Shown: in pieces, positions 5,743 to 13,300 of the stretch
Layout: each line of letters starts with the position of its first letter
Position numbering within the stretch: the stretch's first letter is position 1
IMG/VR virus record: IMGVR_UViG_3300036785_000104
Span: 1 to 33,240 of that record
Length of the DNA stretch: 33,240 nucleotides
From: a virus
Strand: one strand, 5' to 3'
Position numbers and translations under genes: made by a program
Notes under the pieces: model-generated
The model's input: only the letters and a program-made list of their open reading frames with translations
Databases searched by the model: none
Told to the model about the DNA's origin: nothing

Positions 5743-6419
5743 TAGTGGAACCCGGCTGGCGCCATCTCCGGCCAGAGCCAGCGCATCCCGGTCGCGTGAT
5801 CCGAGGCTGCCGCCTCAACGGCTTCTGCCGGTGCACCGCCCGGGCGAACCGCTGTCCTGAACTGCGCTGAGGTGCCGTGGTAGATGTTGCCGTCCACGCC
5901 ACCGGCGAGCCCGGGGAAGCGCGCCTTGTCGGTGTTCTGCCACCAGGTGTGCTTGTCGGTTGGCTCGCTGGAGCGATATGCCGCCATCCACGTCGGCCGT
6001 GACCAGCTCGCGGAGCCGCCGAGCTGGTGCTTGAACATCGCCTCGCCGGAGTACAGCGTGCTCCTGAATCCGGCCCACGGGTCGATCACGTTGAACCATG
6101 CAACCGCGCGTGAGGACTGGTTGCCGCCGCCTTCTTCGAGGTCGCAGATCGCGAACTCGTTCGGCGCGAGCTTGCCGACTGTGTTGATGAAGTCGCGCGC
6201 CTGCTGCGCCGCGTCGCGACCGGCCACGAGGTACTGGTAGTAGCCGACCACCACGAACGGCTTGGAGCGAACGTAGTCCCGTCGTGCGGGCCACTTGTTG
6301 TCCTTGCGGTAGCCGTTGTGGGCGCGGACGATGATGACCTGGTGTCCGGCGCGCAGGTAGGGGTCGGCGTCGAAGTTCTCCTGGAACTCACTCACGTCTG
6401 CAAATGTGATGTCAGGCAC
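5742..6419 (-). CDS. Endolysin, GH25 lysozyme, 225 aa
   Basis: A glycoside hydrolase family 25 muramidase. The N-terminal Asp8 in FADVSEFQ, the strand GHQVIIVRAHNGYRKD and the catalytic AICDLEEGG (Asp93, Glu95) are the family landmarks; VVGYYQYLV and WMAAYRS also fit the barrel. It should cut the glycan strands of peptidoglycan. GTG at 6419 is the start, since the domain begins there and it overlaps the holin-candidate stop by 8 bases; a longer frame upstream lies inside that gene. The C-terminal tail ASDHATGMRWLWPEM recurs in the next gene. Confidence 0.9.
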   Translation of the reverse strand: MPDITFADVSEFQENFDADPYLRAGHQVIIVRAHNGYRKDNKWPARRDYVRSKPFVVVGYYQYLVAGRDAAQQARDFINTVGKLAPNEFAICDLEEGGGNQSSRAVAWFNVIDPWAGFRSTLYSGEAMFKHQLGGSASWSRPTWMAAYRSSEPTDKHTWWQNTDKARFPGLAGGVDGNIYHGTSAQFRTAVRPGGAPAEAVEAAASDHATGMRWLWPEMAPAGFH

Positions 6420-6735
6420 TGGTCGGCTCCTCGGGCAGGATCTCGCCGGGCCCTGGCCCTGGCGTCTTGTCGCCGGGCTCGGGATCGCCGGGCGGTATCG
6501 GTGGCGGCGGCGCGGGCTCGGACGGTGTTTCACCCTGAAGTGGCGGCTTGCCGAGCGCGGGCTTGACCGTCTCGCGGATGCCGAGCGCCGAGATGAACGG
6601 CGCAGCGATTCCGGCGATGGTCGAAGCATCCCAGTCCGCGCCGGTCGCGACGGCGAGGATCGCCAGGATAATCGACGCGCCGAGCCCGATTGCGACGGCG
6701 GGCTCGGTCCAGATGCGTTGCACGATGACCTTCAT
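6412..6735 (-). CDS. Holin candidate, 107 aa
   Basis: A first transmembrane segment covers about residues 12-32 (VAIGLGASIILAILAVATGA). A second, weaker hydrophobic stretch covers about 38-55 (STIAGIAAPFISALGI). A long proline/acidic C-terminus follows. Size, topology and position directly upstream of the two lysins make it the likely holin that releases them. ATG at 6735 is used; GTG at 6744 is possible (MDGMK). It resembles small actinophage membrane proteins with 'GAxxALVVALGVDLDA'-like segments, but I claim no named family. Confidence 0.68.
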   Translation of the reverse strand: MKVIVQRIWTEPAVAIGLGASIILAILAVATGADWDASTIAGIAAPFISALGIRETVKPALGKPPLQGETPSEPAPPPPIPPGDPEPGDKTPGPGPGEILPEEPTSA

Positions 6736-6881
6736 GCCGTCCACTCTAGGTCAGGATGGTGACGGCTTCTCAGATCGAGTTGTGAGCTAGGCGTGAAGGC
6801 CCTGGTCCCTGGTTCACCACGTCGCGCTCCTCGGCTTCCCAGGCGTTACCGCGCTTCTACTGACCAGGGGGGACGCCGAAC
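6736..6881. other. 146-bp gap upstream of lysis cassette
   Basis: No gene is seen. On the plus strand, CCCTGGT occurs twice (around 6803 and 6810) and pairs with ACCAGGGG near 6864, giving a possible long-range stem of 7-8 bp. A half operator word (TAGCTCAC on the minus strand, 6775-6768) is also present. On the minus strand TAGAGT at about 6747 could be a -10 for the lysis operon, but no -35 is convincing. Confidence 0.3.
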
Positions 6882-7199
6882 TCAGCGCAGACGCGTTCGA
6901 CAGCCGCTGCGACGCGCGCGGACGGGAACACGTAAGTCCGGGTGGTCCTCAAGCAGCGGGCCGGTCGCCGCGCCCGCGGCCTGGAAGATCAACTCGCGGA
7001 GCTTCTCGACCACGTCGCGCTGGCGTTCCTTGCGCGTGCCCTCGTCGTACCCGGCCATGATCGCGTTCGCGAACCAGCCGATCATGGTGCCCTCGTCGGT
7101 GGGGATCGCAGGGTTCGCCGTGACCATCCTGACGAACTCCTGCGCCCACCTCTGCGCGTCGGTGTTCCCGACTAGCTCCATCTCGGTAGCGCTCGTCAT
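6882..7199 (-). CDS. Hypothetical helical protein, 105 aa
   Basis: It begins MTSATEMELVGNTDAQRWAQ and is mostly helical (AQEFVRMV, MIGWFANAIMAGYDEGTRKE), ending in a basic tail rich in Arg. ATG at 7199 is used; GTG at 7208 is possible. The central pattern resembles short helical proteins seen in many actinophages, but I do not assign a family. It is the last gene before the lysis cassette, with a 146-bp gap after it. Confidence 0.6.
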   Translation of the reverse strand: MTSATEMELVGNTDAQRWAQEFVRMVTANPAIPTDEGTMIGWFANAIMAGYDEGTRKERQRDVVEKLRELIFQAAGAATGPLLEDHPDLRVPVRARRSGCRTRLR

Positions 7200-7215
7200 G
7201 AGCGCCACTCTACGC

Positions 7216-7626
7216 TCAGTAGCGGTGTGGCGCGTCTGCGAGCGCCTCGGGCAGATCGAGCGTCTGCGGCGCGTCCTTTGTCCACCAGCGCCGCTTGTCC
7301 TCCAGGGACAGCAGGACGCCCCACACGCGCGAGTACACGTTGTGGCGCTTGTGGCCCTGGCGCCTGGTGACCTCGTCCTTGAAGTTCGAGTAGTCGATGT
7401 CCATCGCCATCAGGCGAACAGCGTTGGCCCAGGCGCGCTTGGACACGCGGATCCGCCACTCGTAGTCCGACCGCTCGACGCGGTACGGCTTGGCCTTGGG
7501 GAAGTAGCCCTTGACGAGCGCGTCGATGTCCTCGCGGTTGCGAGTACGGACGGTCAGCTTCCGCGCGCGCCGGTCGCCGGGCTTCTCAACGACTGAGTAG
7601 AAGCCGTCTTTGGTGAACAGCCACAT
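7216..7626 (-). CDS. Conserved actinobacterial protein (MWLFTKDGFYS family), 136 aa
   Basis: The N-terminus MWLFTKDGFYSVVEKPGD, the strand LTVRTRNREDIDALV, then DYEWRIRVSKRAWANAV, MDIDYSNFKDEV and the C-terminal YSRVWGVLLSLE match a family very common in actinobacterial genomes and plasmids with no established function. Family length is close to this one. ATG at 7626 overlaps the upstream TGA as TGATG. Two domains are suggested: a beta-rich N-terminus and a helical C-terminus. Function unknown. Confidence 0.75.
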   Translation of the reverse strand: MWLFTKDGFYSVVEKPGDRRARKLTVRTRNREDIDALVKGYFPKAKPYRVERSDYEWRIRVSKRAWANAVRLMAMDIDYSNFKDEVTRRQGHKRHNVYSRVWGVLLSLEDKRRWWTKDAPQTLDLPEALADAPHRY

Positions 7627-7964
7627 CAGGCGGTCCCTCCCTTCTGGTGCGTCCGGAGCCAGTCCTGCGCCTTGCCCGTGATCTGGGCCTTGGACAGGGA
7701 CGGCGATCCGGCGATCAGCGCGAGCACCTCGGCTGCGCCGTCGCCCGTGGCCGTCTCGCACTCGTACCAGCGGTCGAACGCCGCGTCCTGCTGCTGTGGC
7801 GTCTGGCCGATGCTGTGGCCCTGCTGGACGCCGAAGCGGAAGGCCGCCAGGGCGACCTCCCGCGCGTCCTTCGCGGGCCGCTCCAGGACTGTCACGAGCC
7901 GCCGTGCAGCCTGTGCGAGCAGTGAGAGGTCCCGGTACATGCCGACTTCGTATCCGGTGGGCAT
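7626..7964 (-). CDS. Hypothetical protein, 112 aa
   Basis: Begins MPTGYEVGMYRDLSLLAQAA and is mainly helical, with RRLVTVLER, VALAAFRFGVQQGHS, AAFDRWYECETATGDGA and a C-terminal SLSKAQITGKAQDWL. No motif is recognised. It lies in the middle of a three-gene run (7964-8425, 7626-7964, 7216-7626) in which each start overlaps the previous stop, so the three are translated together from the promoter at 8462-8490. Confidence 0.6.
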   Translation of the reverse strand: MPTGYEVGMYRDLSLLAQAARRLVTVLERPAKDAREVALAAFRFGVQQGHSIGQTPQQQDAAFDRWYECETATGDGAAEVLALIAGSPSLSKAQITGKAQDWLRTHQKGGTA

Positions 7965-8425
7965 CAGACCTCCTCGATGGTCGCGCTGGACACGTCCGAG
8001 CGACCGGCAACCGCGACCAGCGCCTGCTCGGCCATGGTGCGAGTGTTGAAGGGGCCGAACGAGCCGCCGATGCCGCGCGTCGGGTCGAGGTAGACGGCCT
8101 TGACGGTGAATGTCGTGCCGGGCGCGGGGGTCGGCGGCAGCGCGAGCATGACGGGCGCGGGCGCCTCGTCGGGCTCGGGCGCGCCGCCAGCGATCGGCGG
8201 CAGCGGCTGCTGCGCGGGCTGCTGGGCGTTCTTCTCGGCCTTGCGGTAGAGCGCGACGCCCTTCTGCTCGTTGTGGCTGACCAGCTCGGTCAGCACGCTC
8301 GTCCAGGACTTGCCGCCCTTGGACTGGACGGTCACGGCCTGGCCGGTCCAGGCACCAGCCTGGGCGGGATCGTAGACGCGGACGCCCCACGTGTCGTCGG
8401 GCAGTTTTGCGGGGGTGGCTTGCAT
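7964..8425 (-). CDS. Hypothetical protein with GKxW-type N-terminal domain, 153 aa
   Basis: The first 60 residues follow a small beta-rich pattern found in actinobacterial proteins (DDTWGVRVYD, GQAVTVQSKGGKSWTSVL, KGVALYR). A Gln/Pro/Ala-rich linker (about 70-105) leads to a second folded region (GTTFTVKAVYLDPTRGIGG, TMAEQALVAVAGRSDV). ATG at 8425 is chosen: GAGGAG of the shared leader stands 6 nt upstream, and the longer frame would extend through the promoter. It is the first gene of its operon. Function unknown. Confidence 0.62.
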   Translation of the reverse strand: MQATPAKLPDDTWGVRVYDPAQAGAWTGQAVTVQSKGGKSWTSVLTELVSHNEQKGVALYRKAEKNAQQPAQQPLPPIAGGAPEPDEAPAPVMLALPPTPAPGTTFTVKAVYLDPTRGIGGSFGPFNTRTMAEQALVAVAGRSDVSSATIEEV

Positions 8426-8461
8426 TTGGAACTCCTCGGTCGGTCTCTTGCTTACTCGTAC

Positions 8462-8490
8462 AGCATAGCACACATCGTGCGCTACGACAA
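8462..8490 (-). promoter_or_regulatory. Promoter with 19-bp operator in the spacer
   Basis: On the minus strand TTGTCG (-35, 8490-8485) and TATGCT (-10, 8467-8462) are 17 bp apart. The operator TAGCACACATCGTGCGCTA (plus strand 8466-8484) fills the spacer. This is the best-formed promoter of the set, with an extended -10 (TGTGCTATGCT). A repressor bound to the palindrome would directly block sigma contact. The leader CTCCTCGGTCGG (plus strand 8432-8443) lies just downstream. Confidence 0.7.
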
Positions 8491-8521
8491 CCGCCCCCGG
8501 CTCAGCGAGCGCGGGGGCGGT
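8490..8521 (-). terminator. Intrinsic terminator of DUF932 gene
   Basis: ACCGCCCCC (8490-8498) pairs perfectly with GGGGGCGGT (8513-8521), and an inner GCTC/GAGC pair extends the structure. In the minus direction it lies 27 bp after the DUF932 stop and is followed by TTGTCGT. The same bases form the -35 element of the next promoter, so terminator and promoter are fused back to back. Confidence 0.7.
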
Positions 8522-8547
8522 GGGCGGATCCGGCTATGCAGTTCGGG

Positions 8548-9594
8548 CTACGCGGCGAGCACTGCCTCAAGCGTCGCCATGGTGTTGGTGTCGAGGTTGT
8601 CGAACTTGCCCTCGATGGTGTTGGTCATGTTCCGCTCGTCGCGGCTCATGCCGCGCACCGACTGGAAGTGGTGCGCGTGCGTGTTGACAGCCTGGACGAC
8701 GCCCCACGCGGTGTTCTTCCAGGGGGCCACGCGCTGGTCGTGGTTCCAGAGCAGGTTCAGCTCTGCCTGCTTGTTGGTCGCGATGGTCGTGGAGCGCTTG
8801 GAGAGATCCTTGCCGTCCTTGTCCTTGGTCGGGACCAGGCTGCTCAGGAACTCGTCCCACTGGCTGTCGGTAACCGTCGTGGCGTTCAACTGCTCCACCT
8901 CGGCCTCGAAGTCCGTGGCGGTGGCGTGGACGATGTCGAGGGCCTCGCGCGCCTCCATGATCTTGAGGTCTGAGTAGCGCGAGTGCTTGACCTTGTAGGC
9001 CTTCCCGGCCTCGCCGAGCGCGGCGCGCATCGTGTTGTCACACACGGCATTGCTGATGGTCCGCTTGTACGTGGTCGCGATCGAGCCGTCGAAGCTGGTC
9101 ACGCACAGCAGGTTCGGCTTGAACAGGACGCCGGACGGGGTCTTGATCCAGTCGGGCACGGTCACCTGGACCCATGCCTGCGCGCCGCCCTTGAGCAGAC
9201 CGGCGGAGTAGATGCCGAGCGTGTCGTCCAGGATGTGGCTGACGTTCTCCAGCAGCCACTTGGCGTACGGATGCGCCTTGTAGCCGGACTTGAAGACGCC
9301 GAGGATGGCGCCCGCATCGTCGTCGGAGAGCGCGTACGGCGGGCGCATGATGGTGATGCGGTTCTCGTCCGTCATCGTCACCGTGTCGACACCGTCGGCG
9401 GTCAGGATGGTGGCGGTCGAGGTGAGGTCGCCGCGCAGCGGCTCCCAGCCGAACAGTCGGCTACGAACGTCCTCCAGGGGGATCGGTCCGTTGTAGATCG
9501 TGTTGGCGATCTTCTGGAGCTGCTCGTCGGTGTGCCAGACGGCCCGTGACTGGAGCGTGTAGAAGTTCAGCCATTCCTGCGTTTCCTGCGACAT
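8548..9594 (-). CDS. DUF932 phage/plasmid-like protein, 348 aa
   Basis: This matches the DUF932 family (phage/plasmid-like protein TIGR03299). Landmarks are the N-terminal AVWHTDEQLQ, MTDENRITIMRPPY, the central VTVPDWIKTPSGVLFKPNLL, VTSFDGSIATTYKRT and AVCDNTM, and a helical C-terminus with a WNHD...PWKNTAWGVVQAVN region. Length fits the family. The function of DUF932 is not established; members sit on plasmids, phages and integrative elements, often near DNA-processing genes. It is monocistronic here, with its own promoter and terminator, suggesting separate and perhaps strong expression. Confidence 0.85.
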   Translation of the reverse strand: MSQETQEWLNFYTLQSRAVWHTDEQLQKIANTIYNGPIPLEDVRSRLFGWEPLRGDLTSTATILTADGVDTVTMTDENRITIMRPPYALSDDDAGAILGVFKSGYKAHPYAKWLLENVSHILDDTLGIYSAGLLKGGAQAWVQVTVPDWIKTPSGVLFKPNLLCVTSFDGSIATTYKRTISNAVCDNTMRAALGEAGKAYKVKHSRYSDLKIMEAREALDIVHATATDFEAEVEQLNATTVTDSQWDEFLSSLVPTKDKDGKDLSKRSTTIATNKQAELNLLWNHDQRVAPWKNTAWGVVQAVNTHAHHFQSVRGMSRDERNMTNTIEGKFDNLDTNTMATLEAVLAA

Positions 9595-9634
9595 GGTGCT
9601 TCTCCTCGGTCGGAGTTGTTAGCTGTATGGCTTC

Positions 9635-9666
9635 ATAGTAGCACATGATTTGCGCTAGAACGACAA
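9635..9666 (-). promoter_or_regulatory. Promoter with 19-bp operator upstream of DUF932
   Basis: Operator TAGCACATGATTTGCGCTA lies at 9639-9657 (plus strand). On the minus strand it ends in TGTGCTACTAT, an extended -10 (TACTAT, 9640-9635). TTGTCG occurs at 9666-9661 but 20 bp from the -10, three bases more than at the sister site 8462-8490 because of an extra GAA. The promoter may therefore rely on the extended -10. Leader CTCCTCGGTCGG follows at 9602-9613. Confidence 0.62.
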
Positions 9667-9697
9667 CCGCCCCCGAACTCTCGCGAGCCGGGGGCGG
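9667..9697 (-). terminator. Intrinsic terminator between SH3-like and DUF932 genes
   Basis: CCGCCCCCG (9667-9675) pairs with CGGGGGCGG (9689-9697). The stem closely resembles the terminator at 8490-8521, and both are followed in the minus direction by GGTTGTCGT leading into the next promoter. It lies about 20 bp after the stop of the gene at 9717-10070. Confidence 0.65.
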
Positions 9698-9716
9698 CGT
9701 CTGACCGAGGAAGCTT

Positions 9717-10070
9717 CTATTCGGCGTCGGCGCTGACCAGGTGCACCCGGTTGATGCTCGGGGTGTACTCGTCGTTCTCGCCGTTCTCCAGGGCGACGTG
9801 GACGCGCTGCTTACCGTCGCCGAGGTCGGGGCCGGGGCCCTTCACGATGGCGGTGGGGTCGCCGTAGCGGTCCGAGCCGACTACCTGCACGCGGTCGCCC
9901 ACGTGAAGCTCGTCGCCGCCGGGGGTTTCGCGGTCGATGCCGAGGCCCTCGTCAAGTTCCTCGGGCCGCCAGCCGTCTGACTTCATCGCCACAGCGAGCT
10001 GCTGCGCCTGCTTGGCGAGGTTTTCGAGGTGCGCGGCGATGCTCGCCACGGCCTCCGCGTAAGCGGACAT
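9717..10070 (-). CDS. Helical plus SH3-like protein, 117 aa
   Basis: Residues 1-35 form a helical heptad-like region (AVASIAAHLENLAKQAQQLA), possibly a coiled coil. From residue about 55 a small beta-barrel follows, of the type VGDRVQVVGSDRYGDPTAIV and RVHVALENGENDEY, resembling KOW/SH3-like domains. The same 'VGDxV' opening recurs many times in the 2802-aa giant protein upstream, so they may share a fold. GGAGGA stands before the ATG. Function unknown. Confidence 0.62.
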   Translation of the reverse strand: MSAYAEAVASIAAHLENLAKQAQQLAVAMKSDGWRPEELDEGLGIDRETPGGDELHVGDRVQVVGSDRYGDPTAIVKGPGPDLGDGKQRVHVALENGENDEYTPSINRVHLVSADAE

Positions 10071-10109
10071 GGTTCCTCCTGTTGGGTCGGGACTAGGTTG
10101 TTCCGAAGG

Positions 10110-10138
10110 AGGATAGCACGCGAAGTGTGCTAGGGCGG
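10110..10138 (-). promoter_or_regulatory. Promoter with 19-bp operator upstream of 9717-10070
   Basis: Operator TAGCACGCGAAGTGTGCTA (10114-10132) has perfect TAGCAC/GTGCTA arms. On the minus strand it ends in CGTGCTATCCT, an extended -10 (10115-10110). No -35 is present. The first three bases of the operator on the minus strand are the TAG stop codon of the upstream gene, so the intergenic space is reduced to the regulatory element alone. Confidence 0.58.
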
Positions 10139-10348
10139 CGGCGGGAGCGGGCCTTGGGGCTCGGCGAGTTCGACGTCGTCGGTCGTGAGCCGGGGGTCGT
10201 CGTAGAGCTGCTTGCAGAAGATCGGATCGTCGCGCTGCGCTATCAGGCGGGTGAGCGCGAAGCAGACCCGGAACCGCCCGATGTCGTGCGCGTACGGCGG
10301 GATCTGTTCCTCGCGGGGCTCGTACTCGGGTGGGATTTGGTAGGCCAT
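10130..10348 (-). CDS. Hypothetical protein, 72 aa
   Basis: Begins MAYQIPPEYEPREEQIPPYA and has a helical middle (GRFRVCFALTRLIAQRDDP), ending in a proline-rich tail. It resembles small phage proteins with no assigned role. ATG at 10348 lies about 12 bp after a -10-like element (TATCGT, 10365-10360), so a short leader is likely. It is the first gene after the giant virion-type protein and is separated from it by 32 bp of promoter. Confidence 0.6.
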   Translation of the reverse strand: MAYQIPPEYEPREEQIPPYAHDIGRFRVCFALTRLIAQRDDPIFCKQLYDDPRLTTDDVELAEPQGPLPPPP

Positions 10349-10359
10349 CTCTGCTCGGG

Positions 10360-10388
10360 ACGATAGCGCCGATCGTGTGCTCAGCCCG
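10360..10388 (-). promoter_or_regulatory. Candidate promoter with 19-bp operator after giant gene
   Basis: Plus-strand bases 10364-10382 read TAGCGCCGATCGTGTGCTC, a diverged operator copy (GTGTGCTC right arm, TAGC left arm). The minus strand gives GGCGCTATCGT, an extended -10-like element at 10365-10360. The TGA of the giant gene lies inside the operator. No -35 is recognisable. Confidence 0.45.
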
Positions 10389-13300
10389 CGTTGACGTGCG
10401 CTGGCTGCGTCTTGCCCTTCTTGTTCACGAAGGTGTGCGGGATCGTGACCGTCTTGCCGGGCACGCCACCGATGATCCGCTGGGCGACCGTGACCCCGTT
10501 GGCGTTCGAGGTGACGAGGTACTCATGGCCGTTCTTGTCCGCGAAGTGAGCGCCGGGCCCGAGCGTCGCAAGCTGCGGGTAGGTTTGCCCGCCACCGCCC
10601 TTGTGCCAGAGGTACGGGTTGATCGGCATCTCGCCCACGCTCACCGGGCCGGTGGCCGCGGGAGGCGGCGGCTCGGGCTTGGGGATCTCAGGGGTCTTGG
10701 CGACCTTACCGCCGATGGACACCTCGTCCACCTTGTCGCCGTTGTCCATCTGATAGGCGTGCTGCGTAGCGGAGTAGCTCACATCCTTGGTGATCGTGCC
10801 GGTCTTGGGGCCCGAGTCCGTGGCGTAGCTGACGTGATGCCCAACCTCGAACTTCGGCGCGCTGCTGGGCATGTCGGCGGCCACCTTGGTGACCTCCGCC
10901 TCTGGTGGCGGCGGGGTCGGTGGCGGCGTCGGACTGGGCGCGAGCTTGACGCCCTGGAGCATGTCCGAATGCTGACCGTCCCCGAACGCCTTCATCCACG
11001 CCACGCGCGCCTTGAGGTTCTCGCGGATCGTCTGCTTCATGTTCTGGTCCTTGAACGGAGCGGCGTCGACCAGCGCGTCGATCTTCTCGGGAGTCATCGT
11101 GGCGGCAATGTCCTTCGCCTGCGCGCGCAGGCTCGCCTCCGACACGCTCACGCCCTTGACGCCCTGACCGCCGCCGGTCAGCAGCGACTTGACCTCCAGC
11201 GGCAGCGGCCCGAAGTCCTTCGGCTTGCCCTGCGCGCGGAACATGAACGTGCCGCCCTGGTCGATGCGGGTCGGCTCGTCACCGTTCCAGAGCACGTTGT
11301 CGTCCTCCAGCCCGGCGAAGTCCCAGTTGCCGACGAGCGCGTCGGTCATGACGCCCTGGCCGAGCGCCTTCATCTTGGCCTCGTCGGTGCCGGACCAGTG
11401 CTTGACCTGGCCGTCCACGAGCGGGTACGCGAGCTTCTTGCCCTCAGGCGTGTCGATGACCCCGGCGTCGGCTGCCTTGTGGCCCATCGCGCGGTAGACG
11501 GCGTTGGCGAGCAGCTCAGTCGCGACGCGGTCCTGCTTGCCCTGGTACGCCTTGACAAGCCACTTCTTGCCGGTCTCGTCCGTCGCCTTCTGCGCGCCCG
11601 TCGTGCCACCTGCGCTGCCGGTAATCGTGAGGTTCGCGCCCGCGTTCGTGAGGCTGGTGTAGTCGGGGATCCCGGCTGCCGGTCCAGCCGTGGGCTGCGG
11701 CAATTGCTCGGCCTTCGGCAGCGGCCCCTTGGACTTGGCGTCGATGTGGTCGAGCAGCGCGTTCAGCTCGTCCGGCGTCTGGTCGGGCAGCGCCTCGTGC
11801 GTCGCGGCGGCGTAGGCCTCGCCCCATGACCAGCCCGGGTACGTCGCCCGGTTCTCGGCTGCACGTACGTGGATCCAGTTGGCGGTCTTCGACGTTGGGA
11901 CGACGTTCAGGAGCTTCTCGTCCGCGGCGTTGACCGCCTTCTCGTGCGCCGGGTTCTGCGGCAGCGGGATCTCGTTGGCCTCGGCGGTCGGCGGCTCGTA
12001 CTTGGAGATGAGCTGGTACTTGACCGGCGAGTCGTAGTGGACAGTGCCGAACGGCGCACCCGCACCGGAGGTCTTCTCGAACTCGATCTTGCCGGACTCG
12101 GGGTACTTGGCCGTGACCTTGAACTGGCCTCCGGCATCGTTCCCGAACACGTCGCCCGTGCCCAGCTCGTGCGGGCTGACGTAGGTTGGCTGCGTGGTCT
12201 TGGTGGCCTTGTTGATGTTCTCCGCGAGGCTGTTGGCGCCCCAGGGGCTGCTGACCTGGAGCCCGCCCATGCCCTTCTTGTCCCCGATGGCGGTCGCGTA
12301 CGTGTCGCCCATGGGGAAGTTCGGGTTCTCGGCCAGGAAGGCCGCGACGCTCTGGTGGATCGAGGCGATCGTGTCGGGGCCCACGTGCTGGCCCTTCATC
12401 CACTCGTCCGCCATCCGCATGGCCTTGGCGTGCTGCGGGTTGATCGGCGTCGGCAGCGGCGCCTGCGGATCAACGTGCTCGTGGCCGACGACGGTGATCG
12501 GCAGCACCGAGTCCTTGGGAATCGTCGTCTTGCTGCCGTCGTGCTGCGACTCGATCTCCCACTGGCTGCCCTTCTCGCCGGTGACCTTGAACGGCGCCGA
12601 GGATGAGCCCTCGGTCTTGACGAGGTCGCCCACCCGGAGGTCCGCCCACGTTGTCGGGCCCGGCTTCGGGCCCGCCGCCGCCTCGATCTCCTTCTCCAGG
12701 TCGGAGTGGCTGGCAGCGGCGATGTAGCCCGGCTCCTGCGCCTTGAGGTAGGTGACCGCCTTGTTGATGTCCGGCTTGAACGTCGTCGGAGTGATGTGCA
12801 GCTTGCCGTTCTCGTCGCTGTAGGCGACCGGCAGCGCTTCGTCGCCGTGGCCGTGGTAGAGCACCATCGTTGCGTGCTGCGGCGGGCCGACCAGCTCGGT
12901 GTGCCAGGCGCTGCCCATCTTCTTCACGTCGCCGTTGAGTAGTGCCTGCGCGGCGGTTTGCGCGGCGAACGCCTGCACGTGCGTCGGCTCGGCGGGCTTC
13001 CCCGTGGACTTGACCGCCTGGAACAGGCTGTTGCCCATGTCGATGGTGCTCGCGTCCTCGCCGTACGTGCTCACGTAGGCGTCCGTGTACGCCTGCGCCC
13101 ACGTCGTCGCGGGTGACCAGGTGGACGGGTACTTGTGGCTCGCGACGTTCGCCTCGGCCTCGCTGTGGAGCTGCTGGATGTCCGGCCAGCTATGGCCAGC
13201 GCCCTCCAGGAAGTCGTTGGCTGCGTTCGCAGCGTCAACTTGGGCCAGATCGGCACCGGGCGCCGCGGGTGTCGGCTTCGACACGATCGTCGAAAGCTTG

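Noticed and set aside
7197-7230. Possible operator copy near 7216 (GTAGCGGTGTGGCGC)
   Set aside because: It matches neither arm of the 19-bp palindrome well and lies largely inside the end of the gene at 7216-7626.
9701-9713. CTGACCGAGGAAG on the plus strand, like the shared leader
   Set aside because: It points to the plus strand, where no gene follows, and lies in the 20 bp between a stop and a terminator. Probably chance or a relic.
10330-11829. 499-aa open frame on the plus strand
   Set aside because: It is antisense to the giant protein and consists of low-complexity Arg/Leu/Val/Gly residues typical of the complementary frame of GC-rich coding DNA. It has no domain pattern. The same holds for long plus-strand frames at 13135-14421, 18986-20362, 22322-23296 and 7796-8977.
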